From contig NC_133946.1 in NCBI RefSeq assembly GCF_031877795.1, positions 10,763,144 through 10,827,143 on the forward strand: 64,000 nt of DNA. The letters run 5' to 3'. A program made the position numbers and the translations under genes. Of this stretch, positions 10,232 to 20,002 are shown in pieces. The notes under the pieces were generated by a model. It saw only the letters and a list, made by a program, of their open reading frames with translations. It had not been told where the DNA came from and ran no database searches. The first letter of the stretch is position 1; each line of letters begins with the position of its first letter. Origin of the DNA: Strix aluco. Taxonomy: Eukaryota; Chordata; Aves; Strigiformes; Strigidae.

Positions 10232-10431
10232 NNNNNNNNNNNNNNNNNNNNNNNNNNNNNNNNNNNNNNNNNNNNNNNNNNNNNNNNNNNNNNNNNNNNN
10301 NNNNNNNNNNNNNNNNNNNNNNNNNNNNNNNNNNNNNNNNNNNNNNNNNNNNNNNNNNNNNNNNNNNNNNNNNNNNNNNNNNNNNNNNNNNNNNNNNNNN
10401 NNNNNNNNNNNNNNNNNNNNNNNNNNNNNNN
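10232..10431. other. Assembly gap of 200 N
   Basis: The run is exactly 200 N, which suggests a placeholder length. The 5' exons of PRPF19 (U-box, coiled coil, first part of the propeller), the 5' exons of TMEM109, and the shared promoter region should all lie here, so the real gap is probably several kilobases. Confidence 0.95.
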
Positions 10432-10499
10432 TGGGGGGGGGGGGAGGGGGTGGAACCACCCGTGGCCGTGCCGCCGGTGACCCCCCGTTTCCCTCCCAG

Positions 10500-10864
10500 G
10501 GGACTGGCTGCTTCGTGCAGCTGCGCTGGATCCCGGCGAGGTGCAACGGGTGTTGCTGTGGGGTTTGGCCGCCGCGATGGGCTCCTGGCTACTGTCACGG
10601 TTCTGGAGGCTACTGCTGCCTGTGTTCCGCTGGGTGAAAATCTGCTGTTTCCTGGGTGCCTTCCTCCACATCGTCACCTCCCCGGGGAGCCCCACGGCGC
10701 AGGCGGGGATGCTGCTGGGGCTCTGGGTGCTCTACACCCTACTGGGATACTTGGGGGGGCCCCCCAACCCCCAGCTGGATGCCGCCGTGCGCAGCCTGGA
10801 GTGGAAAGTGGAAGAGCTGCGGCGGCGGCAGAAGTGGGGGGGTCCCCGTAACCGGGATGAGTGA
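10500..10864 (+). CDS. TMEM109: Transmembrane protein 109 (mitsugumin-23), last exon (partial)
   Basis: TMEM109 is an ER and nuclear membrane cation channel-like protein. The exon starts after CCCTCCCAG at 10499 with two bases of a split codon, and it ends in TGA at 10862-10864. It encodes about 121 residues with two or three hydrophobic segments (LLWGLAAAMGSWLL; WVKICCFLGAFLHIV; AGMLLGLWVLYTLLGYL) and a charged C-terminal helix (LEWKVEELRRRQK), in line with the family's coiled C-terminus. Identity rests on this architecture plus position between PRPF19 and TMEM132A, as in human. The 5' exons are lost in the gap. Confidence 0.8.
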
Positions 10865-11321
10865 CCCCCGCCCCCACGACTCGGGGGACAGCCTGTCCCA
10901 CTCCGTCCCCCCTCCCCCCCCAAGCATGTGTCCTCCTTGCTGAGCACCCCCCCTCACCCCTGCACCCCTTTTTCTGCCCCCCGCCACTGCTGCCATGTTT
11001 CTCCCTGGGGGCCCTGCACCCATTAGCCCCTCCTCGCTGGGAGTGGACACCAGCGTGGGAGCCCCCCCTGCCTAGTGCAGCCCCCCCAAAGCTGGGGACC
11101 CCCCCTCCCTGCGCACACACACCGCAGTGCCTTCATGCAAGAGAGTGCCTTCCCCCGGCGAGGGCCTCCCCCCAGCCCCAAATGCCCCCCAGCCCAGAAC
11201 GGGGGGCTCTGCTCACTTGGGGGGGGGGATCACAACCCCCTCAGGGCCGGCAGCCGAGCTCCGCGCTGTCACTCCTTGAGTTTTAAGCTGCTTTTTAAAC
11301 TGTTTTGATAACGTGGTTCTG

Positions 11322-11327
11322 AATAAA
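11322..11327 (+). terminator. TMEM109: Polyadenylation signal of TMEM109
   Basis: AATAAA lies 457 bases after the stop codon. The span 10865-11345 is the C-rich 3' UTR. Confidence 0.75.
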
Positions 11328-11738
11328 CACGGTTTGATCCCAGCCCGGCTCAGCTGCTCTCCCTGCAGGGTGGGAGGGGGCCACGGGGAGCAGTGGGGGC
11401 TCCCTTTGGGGACCCCACCCCACCCCACTCGGGGTGAACAGGCGTGGGTGGGGGTGCAGGGGTCCTCCCTGTGTTTGCTGAGGCTGGTGCTGAGCACCGA
11501 GGGGGGGGGGGGGGTTATCCATGCCAGGATCTGGCCCCTTCTCTGTCCCCGTCACCTTCGCTCCGTGCCCCCGGCCATGTCTGCCTTCCAGCGTCCCCAG
11601 TGTCCCGTTCCCCCCCCCCCTTCCAACTCCCTGCTCAGTGGCTCTCAGTCACCATGATCGGGGTGGGACGGGGAAGGATGGAGATGAGGTGGTGGGAGAG
11701 CCCTTGCCCGGCTCAGGGGGGGTCCCACAAGGCCTGGG

Positions 11739-12200
11739 GTGCCCTGGAGTGGGGATAGGATGGGGTGGGGAATGGGGGTGAGGATGAGGAGCAGGGATGG
11801 GAATGGGATGGGGAGTGGGGATCAGGATGGGAAGTGGGGACAGGGATGGAGATGGGAAATGGGGAGCAGGAATGGGGATGGGGAGCAGGAAGGGGGGTGG
11901 AAATGGGGAGCAGGGATCAGGATGGGGAGCAGGGATGGGGGTGAGGATGGGGATGGGCAATGGGGATGGGGAGCAGGGATCAGGATGGGGAGCAGGGAGG
12001 AGTGGGATGGGGAAGAGGAATGGGGATGGGCAATGGGATGGGGATAGGGATGGGAATGGGGAGTGGGATGGGGAACGGGAATGGAGATGGGAGCAGGGAT
12101 GGGGAGTGGGATGGGGAGCAGGAATGGGGATGGGGAGCGGGATGGGGAGTGGGATGGGGAGCAGGAATGGGGATGGGGAGCGGGATGGGTCCGCGATGGG
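11739..12200. repeat. G-rich minisatellite (GGGATGGGGAGCAG type)
   Basis: There are about 460 bases of imperfect short tandem units on the theme GGGGATGGGGAGCAGGAAT, with unit lengths from 6 to about 24 bases. The plus strand is almost free of C and has dense G-runs. The array lies between the TMEM109 end and the CpG-rich TMEM132A first exon. Open frames through it are artefacts of the repeat. The rest of 11346-12466 shows no gene. Confidence 0.9.
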
Positions 12201-12466
12201 GCTGGAGCGGTGCTCAGCGCTGCGCAGCCCGGGGCTGGGTTTGGGGAGCGGGGCTGGAGCGGTGCCCGGCGCTGCACGGTGGCGGTGGCGGGGGGGGGGG
12301 GGGGGGCGGTTGGGGGGCGGGGGGGGCAGGGCCGGTGTTTAGGACCCGGCGGGACGAGGCGGTGCCGGTGCCGGTCCCGCCCCGGCCCCATTGTCTGGGC
12401 GCGGAGGCGGAGGGACGGGAGCGGCGGCCGCCGCTCGCACGGACGCGCCGCGGAGCCCGCCCGGCC

Positions 12467-15400
12467 ATGGCCCCCGCACCGGCCCCGGTACCGGCCCCGG
12501 GGGCCCGGCTGGCGCTGCTGGTCGCCGCCCTGATCTGCGCCTCAGGTGAGTGCGGCGGCACCGGCAGCGGCACCGGCAGCCCCGAGCCGGGCTCCGCACC
12601 CGATCGCGGGGATCCCGCCGACCCGCGTGGATCCGCTCCCACCGAGGTTCCGAGGCGACCTGCCCCCGCTCCCCCGCCTCCTCCGCGTTCAGGATCGCCG
12701 GGATCCGCTCCCCCGCGATCCCGAGGGGATCTGCTCCCCCCCCACCCCACCGCAGGGGATCCCCGTGGGATCCTCTGGGATCTCAAGGGAGGAATCCCCT
12801 CCCCATCCCCACGGGATCCCTGCGGTCCGAGGGGATCCACTGCCGCCCCCCCCCCGAGCCCACGGGAACTCACCGGATACCCCGGGAGCTGTCCCCTCCC
12901 GTGCCCACGGGGGATCTATTCCCGGGCCCGCGGGGAAGCCCTGCTCGGGTATCCCGGGGGGGATCTGTTCCGGGCACCCAGGGATCCCCGTGATCATCTG
13001 GATCCCCCCCATCCTGCGGGACCCCTCTCCCCGCCGTGGGAGCGGGTCCCCACGGGGTCAGCCTGATGAACCTCGCTTCGTTAACGGGGAGCAGCCAGGC
13101 CTGGCCCCCCCACCCCCCCACCGACCCCAGCACCAGTGGGGTGCCACGCCACCCTCCAGCACCCACTTTGGGGGACACAGGGAGTTGCGAGGGTGCAGCA
13201 TCCCCCCAGTCACAGCTTCCTGAGGTTTGGGGTGACCCCATTACCGGGGGGGTGTGGGGGCTGCGTGGTGCCACGGCAATGCCGAAGCCAGCTTTCTTCT
13301 CGCGGCACTCAGTGGGCACGGAGACCCCCCCCAAAACTGGTGACACAGCCCCTGTCCCGCCTGTCCTCGCAGTGAGGGGTGACGGCGACCCCCCTGACCC
13401 CGTATACCTACCGGCGGACCTGGAGGTGCTCGGCATGCCTGAATACTACCGGCTACAACGGGTGGACCAGGATTTGCCCGCCAACACCTCCCTGCACGCC
13501 CGCAGCGAGACCTACCTGCTTCTGCGCCACGACTCCGCCACACAGCCCCTCGTCCAGGCCACCTACCCGCCCTTCAGCACCCGGCAGGTAAAATGGCCCC
13601 CGCTGGCCCCCCCAGCACCACCCTGGGACCCCCACCCCACCTTGCCGCAACCTCCTGTCACCATCTCCCTGTCTTTTTGCAGGAGGTGCCCATGGAGACC
13701 CCCCTGGGAAGGGACGGTTCGGTACCTTGGGCCATCCGCGCCGTGTCCCTCGAGAGCGCCGTGTCCCCGGCCGAGCCCTTCGCCCGTGTCCTCTTCCACT
13801 TGCAAGGTCCTGACTGGCTGCCTGGGGAGAGGGAACACCCTGGGGAGAGGGAACACCCCGAGGAGCAGGAGCACCCCAGGGAGCGTGACCTGCCCTGCGT
13901 CACCCTCCATGCCCACCACCGCGGCCGGGTGGCCCGTGGGACATGCCGCCTGCAGGTCAGTGCCACCCACCGCGGTTGGAGCACACCCCTTCCCTGCCTG
14001 GGGACACCCCCACTTATCCCCCTCACCCTGACCCGGGGTCCTGCTCTCCCCTCCAGGCACCCCTGGGTGTCTGCGTGGTGGAGCTGGAGATCCCCCCGCG
14101 CTGGTTCTCCCCGGCATCCCCCACCCCACGCAGCCGCCGCCGGGCAGCCGAACCCCCGGGGCGCCCCGAACCCCCTGAGCCGGTGGAGCTTCACTACGGC
14201 GTGGTGGGCCCGGGGGAATGCGGCCGTGCCGGGGGCCGGGAACGGAGCCGCAGCGGAGAGGCCCGGCGGTACCTGGGCACGTTGGAGCTGCGGGCCAGCG
14301 AGCCGGCGCGGCGGCAGGAGGTACGGTTGGACGATAAGGTGCTGCTGCGGGTGCCCGACGCCACCCTGCGCCCCGGCAGCGTTTCACTGCCACCGTCGCC
14401 CTACGGCACAATTTCACCGCTGACCAGTTGACGCTCCGGTAAGACTCGGGACCCCCCCCCACCCTGTGGAGGGTGACGCGTGCTGGGAAGTTTGGAGGGC
14501 GGGACACACCCTCCCCCCCCGCCTCCCTGGGTTGTGTGACGGGGATCCGGTGGCAGGATCAAGGCGAAGAAGGGGCTGCAGGTGGTGGGCGCCCGCCCCG
14601 GGGTCCCCACGGCCTGGAGCACCCAACTGGAGCGCACCCGGGGTCCCAAACACTCCACGGTCGTGGTGACGTGTCGGCGCAGCGGGGATGCCCGCGGAGG
14701 CTGGAGGTAGGGAGCAGCGGCAGCACCCCCACCCCCGGGGACCCCTGGTATGGGAGGGGGGCTTCTGCATGGGGGCCCAGTGCAGTCCAGTAGTGCCCAG
14801 TCAGTGTAAAGGGGACCTGTGCTTTGCGCTGCCCCCATCCCAGTATGATCCAGTTGGAGCAGGGGGACCTGTGCTTTGCACTGCTCTCATCCCAGTATGG
14901 CCCAGTCAGAGTAAAGGGGACCCATGCATGACACTGCCGCCATCCCAGTATGGCCCAATTGGAGCAGGGGGGGACCTGTGAGTTACACCACTCCCATCCC
15001 AGTAAGGCCCAGGCAGAGCTGGGTGACCTGTACATTGCACCATCCCTGTCCCAGTATGGCCCAGTTGGAGCAGGGGGACCTGTGCGTTGCACCTCTCCCA
15101 TCCCAGTATGACCCAGTCAGAGCAAAAGGGACCTGTGCCTTGCACCACTCCCATCCCAGTATGGCCCAGTGGGGGGACTGGGGGCCACGGTACAGCCCCG
15201 ATACCTGTGCGGTGGTGCAGGGCAGCCGATTCCGCTGCGTTCCTGCACTTGGACCTGGCGGTGGAGAACGGGACAGGGGGGCTGGCGCCGGCGCGGCCCC
15301 TCACCTGGCAGGTGGAGTACCCGGGCCAGGACCCTGAGGCCCAGAAGGACAAACTGGTGTGGGAGATCCAGGTGTCAGAGCGGGACGTCCGTGCCCTCGT

Positions 15401-18400
15401 CCCCTTGGTACAGGTGGGTGACCCCCACCCTGGCCTCCACCCCCCGCCCCCGTGCTGACCCCAAAACCCGTGGGGCCATGCATTTCAGCCCCCAATTTGC
15501 CCCCCAGGAGCTGGAGATCCTCAACACGGCCCCGCTGACCGGGGTCCCCCGCGCTGTCCCGGTGAAACTGGTGGCGGTGGAAGCGGGGGGTGGCGTGGCC
15601 GAGCTCACCGAGCCCCCGGGCTGCGAGTCGGCCGACAAGCAGGTGCTGCAGGTGAGCAAAGCCCCCCCGTTCCCCCCCCAACACCCACCACCAGCATCCC
15701 CCTGACCCTGCCTGCTCCCCCTGCCCCTCTACGTACCCGCCCGCTCCTCTCTTCAGGTGTCGGATGCCTGTGATGCGGTGTTTGTGGGGGGCAAAGAGAG
15801 CCGGGGGGCTCGGGGGGCCCGGGTGGATTTCTGGGCCCGGCGCCTACACGCTTCGCTGCGCTTCACCGTCTGGGCACCGCTGCTGCCGCTGCGTGTCCAA
15901 CTGGGTGACACCACGCTGGAGCAAGTGCGGGGCTGGCGCCTGCCTGGGGGCCCTGAGAGGTGAGCACGGGGCCCTGGGAAAGGGGGGGGGGGCCCCCGTC
16001 ACCACGGTGGCGGGTGAGGAGGGAGCTGGGAGTGGGTGCTGAGCCCCAGCGCGCTCATGACACATGTCTCTGCCCTGCTGGGCCGCATGGTGCTTGGGGT
16101 GGGCACCCCTGCTCCGCTGAGCCCCCACGCACACGTGACACATGTCCCCGCCCCACCGAGCCCCACGGCACCCATGAGATGCACCCCTGCCCCGCTGAGC
16201 CCCCATGCACTCGTGACACATCCCCCATGCCCCCCACTCCCATGGCCCCCCCCTCTACGCCCAAACAAGCCCTGCTGAGCCCCGCAGGGCTGGTGACACG
16301 GGTGTCCCCGCCACCCCCCCAGTGCCCCGGCAGAGGCGGAGGAGCCCGGCGAGGAGGCCGAGCGGCGAGCGCGGGGGTGCCGGCCACAGTACCAGCGGAC
16401 GGCGCTGAGGGTCCTGGCACATTTCGTGGCCCACCCGCTCGATGGTGGCCGTCACCTCACCTACCTGCCTGGCCCCGAGTGGCTTCTGGATGTCACCCAC
16501 CTGGTAGCCAACCGGACCCGGGTGCAAGACCCCCGTGTGGCCTCACTGGAGGGGGGCACTGTGGTGGTTGGCCGGGAGCCTGGGGTCACCTCTGTGGAGG
16601 TAGGTTTGGGGACTTGCCTTTTGGGGGGGGGTGGGGGGAGATGCAGGGGGGTGTTTTGGGGGGTAGAGGGGAACTGGGGGGTGCAGGGGAGAGATGGGGG
16701 GGTGTTGAGGTTGGAGAGATGGAGTTGAGGGGCTGGAGGGGGTCCTGGGGGCAGAGGGAGAGAGGTGGGGGGCTGGTGGGGGTCATGGGGGCAGAAGAGA
16801 GCTTGAGGGGGTGTGAAGGGACTGGAGGAGGATCCTGGGGGGGGAACTGGGGGGGTTTGGGTGCGGGAGAGATGAATATGGGGGGCTGGTGGGGGTCCTG
16901 AGGGCAGAGGAGAAGTGTAGGTCGTGCAGGGACTGGAGTGGGATCCTGGGGCGGAGCTGGGGGGGTGTGGGTGCCGGAGAGATAGAGGTGGGGTCTGGAG
17001 GGGATCCTGGGGGCAGAGGGAGGGAGATGGGGGGCAGGTGGGGTTCCCAGGGGGAGCTGAGGGACGCAGAGACTTGGGGGGCCAGGCCAGAGGTAGTAGA
17101 GGTCGGAAACCATGAAGTCTGGGGGCTCACAAGGTTCCACCCCCCTCGGTGCCCCCCCCAGGTCCGCTCCCCGCTCTCGGATTCCATCCTGGGGGAGCAG
17201 ATGCTGGTGGTGTCGGAGGAGAAGGTGACGGTGACGGAGCTGCGAGCCCAGGTGGTGTCTGGGCTGGCCCTGAGCCTGCGGGCAGAGCCGGGCCACCCTG
17301 GGCTGGTCACGGCCACCGCCCAGGGCACAGCCACCCTGCGTGCCCCCAAACAGGTGAGCAGGGTGGGGGGCAGGCAGTGTCGGGGTGCCCTGCCCCCCTC
17401 TCCGGTGCCATCCCCCCCCCTTTCCCCGTCATCTGTGGCAGGAGGCGACGCTGTCCGTCTGGCTGTCCTTCTCCGACCGCACGCTGGCCCCACTGGAGCT
17501 GTACGGCTGGCAGGACGCGGCCTTGACCGTGACCTCGCTAGACCCCGCCGTGGCCACCGTGGGGGGCTCGCCCGGTGTCCCCGCCGCTCGCCCCTGGGTG
17601 GTGGCGGAGGGGCCGGGGCGAGGGGCTCTGCTGCAGCTCAGCCTGCACCCCCTGGATGCCTGTCGCCGGGGCCGGCACCGAGCGGCCGCATTGGCCACCG
17701 TCACTGCTTGGCTTGAGGTAGGGGCCGGCCGGCGTGCCCCCACCTCCGGTAGCCCCCGGGGTGGCCCCCCCCGGGCCAGCTCGCCCTTCCCACGAGCCGA
17801 GGGGGCCATGTCGGGGGAGGCGGTGACGGCGGCCAGCGAGCCGCGGAGGAGGGACCCCGCCGGCGTCGGACCTGCCTCCACCAAGCTCCAAGGGCTGGGG
17901 TCTTCCTCGGAGGAGGAAGAGGAGGAAGGCTACGGCCGCAACCGTGCCGGCGGGGAGGAAGAGGAGGAGGAGGATGAGATGGTGAAGGCTCCCGAGCGGG
18001 TGACCGACCTGGAGATCGGCATGTACGTCCTGCTGGGCGTCTTCTGCTTGGCCATCTTCATCTTCCTCATCAACTGCATCTTCTTCGTCCTGCGGTACCA
18101 GCAGAAGGAGCTGCCAGATGCCGGCGCGGCCCCTTCAGCCCCCCAGCCCCACAACTGGGTCTGGTTGGGCACCGACCAGGAGGAGCTGAGCCGGCAACTG
18201 GACCGCCGGCAGCCCGAGCCCCCGGCCCCCGAGGTGGCCCCCGAGGCCGGGCGCTGCTGTTGCGGGGTACCCCCGGGCACCGCACCTGGTTCCGAAATAG
18301 GGGTTGTTCCCCCCAGCACCCCGACACCCGGAGCTCCCCTGCCTCGTAAAGAGGGGGTTACGCCGGGGGGTGGCCGGAGGAAGCGGGTGGAATTTGTCAC

Positions 18401-18566
18401 CTTCGCGTCCCCCCGGGTCCCCGAGGAGCCCCCCCAGCCCGCCCCCAACGTCCAGTCCATCCTGGTGGCCAGCGAGGATGACATTCGCTGGGTGTGCGAG
18501 GACATGGGGCTGCGGGACCCCGAGGAGCTCAGGAGCTACATGGAGAGGATCCGGGGCAGCTCCTGA
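12467..18566 (+). CDS. TMEM132A: Transmembrane protein 132A
   Basis: TMEM132A is a single-pass type I membrane protein linked in mammals to ER stress and Wnt signalling. Exons: 12467-12545 (signal peptide ARLALLVAALICASG), 13373-13587, 13683-13955, 14057-14438, 14557-14706, 15221-15413, 15508-15651, 15757-15959, 16323-16599, 17162-17353 and 17442-18566. Diagnostic stretches are RPLTWQVEYPGQDPEA, CDAVFVGGKESRGARG, HPLDGGRHLTYLPGPEWLLD and VRSPLSDSILGEQ. In the last exon come an acidic tract, the membrane span MYVLLGVFCLAIFIFLIN, QPHNWVWLGTDQEELSRQLD, and DDIRWVCEDMGLRDPEELRS to the stop. Exon 4 needs one extra base between about 14371 and 14380 to pass from the frame of VLLRVPDATLRPG into RFTATVALRHNFTADQLTLR. 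The exons total 3,233 bases, exactly one short of a whole number of codons, so a lost base (sequence error or a real lesion) is likely. Confidence 0.95.
12546..13372 (+). other. TMEM132A: TMEM132A intron 1
   Basis: This is a GC-rich intron with many GGGATCC/GATCCCC words at irregular spacing (12600-13030), which form a degenerate low-complexity region. No other gene is seen. Confidence 0.65.
14780..15175. repeat. 52-bp minisatellite in TMEM132A intron 5
   Basis: Roughly seven tandem units of about 52 bp each contain CCCAGTATGGCCCAG, then a GGAGCAGGGGGACCTG-type segment, then TTGCAC and CCCAT. Units alternate between a form with GTTGGAGCAGG and a form with GTCAGAG(T/C)AAA, so the true period may be a dimer of about 104 bp. 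The array ends about 45 bases before the exon 6 acceptor. Confidence 0.88.
16036..16230. repeat. Short tandem array in TMEM132A intron 8
   Basis: Imperfect units share CGCTGAGCCCCCA(C/T)GCA and CGTGACACATGTCC, repeated about four times with a period near 45-50 bases. Confidence 0.6.
16620..17075. repeat. G-rich degenerate repeats in TMEM132A intron 9
   Basis: Imperfect repeats of GGCTGGTGGGGGTCCTGGGGG, GCAGAGGGAGAG and GGGTGCGGGAGAGAT type run along most of the intron, with many G-runs on the plus strand. Confidence 0.65.
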
Positions 18567-19160
18567 CCCCGGGGGGACAGGCCCCCGGCCCCCCCAACCC
18601 CAGGCAAACCAGTAAGAGACCGACCTCCTCCCCACACTGCCCTGGACTGGGGGGGAGACACCCTGTCCCCCACCTTTCCCTGCCTGTAGCGGGCTGTGCT
18701 GCTCCTGGGGGCCACTGCTCGTCCCTTCGTGGTGGCCTGAGCCCTGCCCCAGTGGGGCCACCCAAGGGACCGTCCCCAGATGCCCGCGGCAGGGTGGGGG
18801 GGTGGTCTCCACCCAGTTCAGAGCATCCCCTTCTTTGGGGTCCGTGACAGCTCCCCCCACCTCAGTGGCATCGGGGAGGAAGCCGGGGTGCTCTTACTGC
18901 TTTGGGTCTCATTGCGACATTGTGTTCATAGTGATGATGATGATGATGAGTCCTGTGGTCTGATTCCAGGGAGGGTCCCGTGCCCCCCGCCGCACCCGTG
19001 CCGTGGGGAGGAGGGGGGCGTGCGCCCTCCCCACCTTCACCCTGACCACGCATCCGTTTTGTACGACTGGCATTTTCTACCTGTTAACGCCCCCGGGGAA
19101 GGGGCTGCCAAGAGGGGCTGTTATTTATGGCAGATTTTTAAATTCTGACGTTGTTACAAA

Positions 19161-19166
19161 AATAAA
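19161..19166 (+). terminator. TMEM132A: Polyadenylation signal of TMEM132A
   Basis: AATAAA lies 595 bases after the stop, in a short AT-rich patch that contrasts with the GC-rich 3' UTR (18567-19180). The UTR also carries a GATGAT microsatellite near 18930-18948. Between here and 19570 there is only GC-rich intergenic sequence. Confidence 0.8.
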
Positions 19167-19569
19167 ATATTTAAAAAAGACAAACTGGGAACTGCAGAGA
19201 CCGGCTCTACCAGGCACAGCCAAGCCCGCGGAGCTCCCGGGGACTGGCACATGCCCTTGACGTTGGCTCCACGTGGGGACAAACGTGGGAGCTGGTCATG
19301 GGAAGGGCTCGGGGGCTGGTGCTGGCACTGGCCCAGCCAGGGTGACCTTGGGGTGACCTCCTTCCTCCCTGTCCTGCCATGGCCAAGGGGCTGCTGCCTT
19401 CCTCCTCCTCCTCCCCCTCCTCCTGTCCAGCCCCAACACCCAGGATGAGGGAGAAGCCTGTCCCTGCCTGGTCCTGGGTCCCCCCACACTGTGGCCAGTC
19501 CCCGATCCCCCCAAACCCCAAAATGTCTCTCCTGTAACAGTAGCCACAGGCAATGGGCCAGCAGGTCCC

Positions 19570-19575
19570 TTTATT
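19570..19575 (-). terminator. SLC15A3: Polyadenylation signal of SLC15A3
   Basis: TTTATT on the plus strand is AATAAA on the minus strand. It lies 428 bases beyond the SLC15A3 stop codon. The inferred 3' UTR (19576-20002) contains a 21-base G-run at about 19840-19860. Confidence 0.7.
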
Positions 19576-20002
19576 CAGGGGTGCTGCGGGGATTTCCACC
19601 CCTCCAGTCCCCCCCCTCGCCCCCCAGTGTGTCCCAGTGATCCAGAGACATCCCCAAATCGCCCTGGGTGATAGCAGGAGAACACCCCCTCCCATCACTC
19701 TGCTGCTGGCAGATTCCCCACGCTGGACTGGCACCCACCCAACCCTCCCCTTCCACTTGCCCCACAAACCAGGGCTCGAGCCACCCCCCACAGCTCCCCA
19801 TAACCCCATGATGGGGTGGGGTGATCACTCTGACTGCCCGGGGGGGGGGGGGGGGGGGGGCTGGTTCTTGTACCCCCTGTTCTGTCGGCACTGGGACCAG
19901 CATCCCTGTCCCTAGGGAAAGTTGGGGGGGTGATGCCCCATCACCCGCCGTGGCACCACGTCAGCCCTCCTCTGGCCCCGTGCAGAGGTGGGGGGCACCC
20001 GG

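Noticed and set aside
11739-13066. Long open frames across the G-rich repeat and TMEM132A exon 1 and intron 1
   Set aside because: The frames stay open only because the repeat and the GC-rich sequence lack stops. The product is a Gly/Met/Arg low-complexity string, and the true TMEM132A frame starts at 12467.
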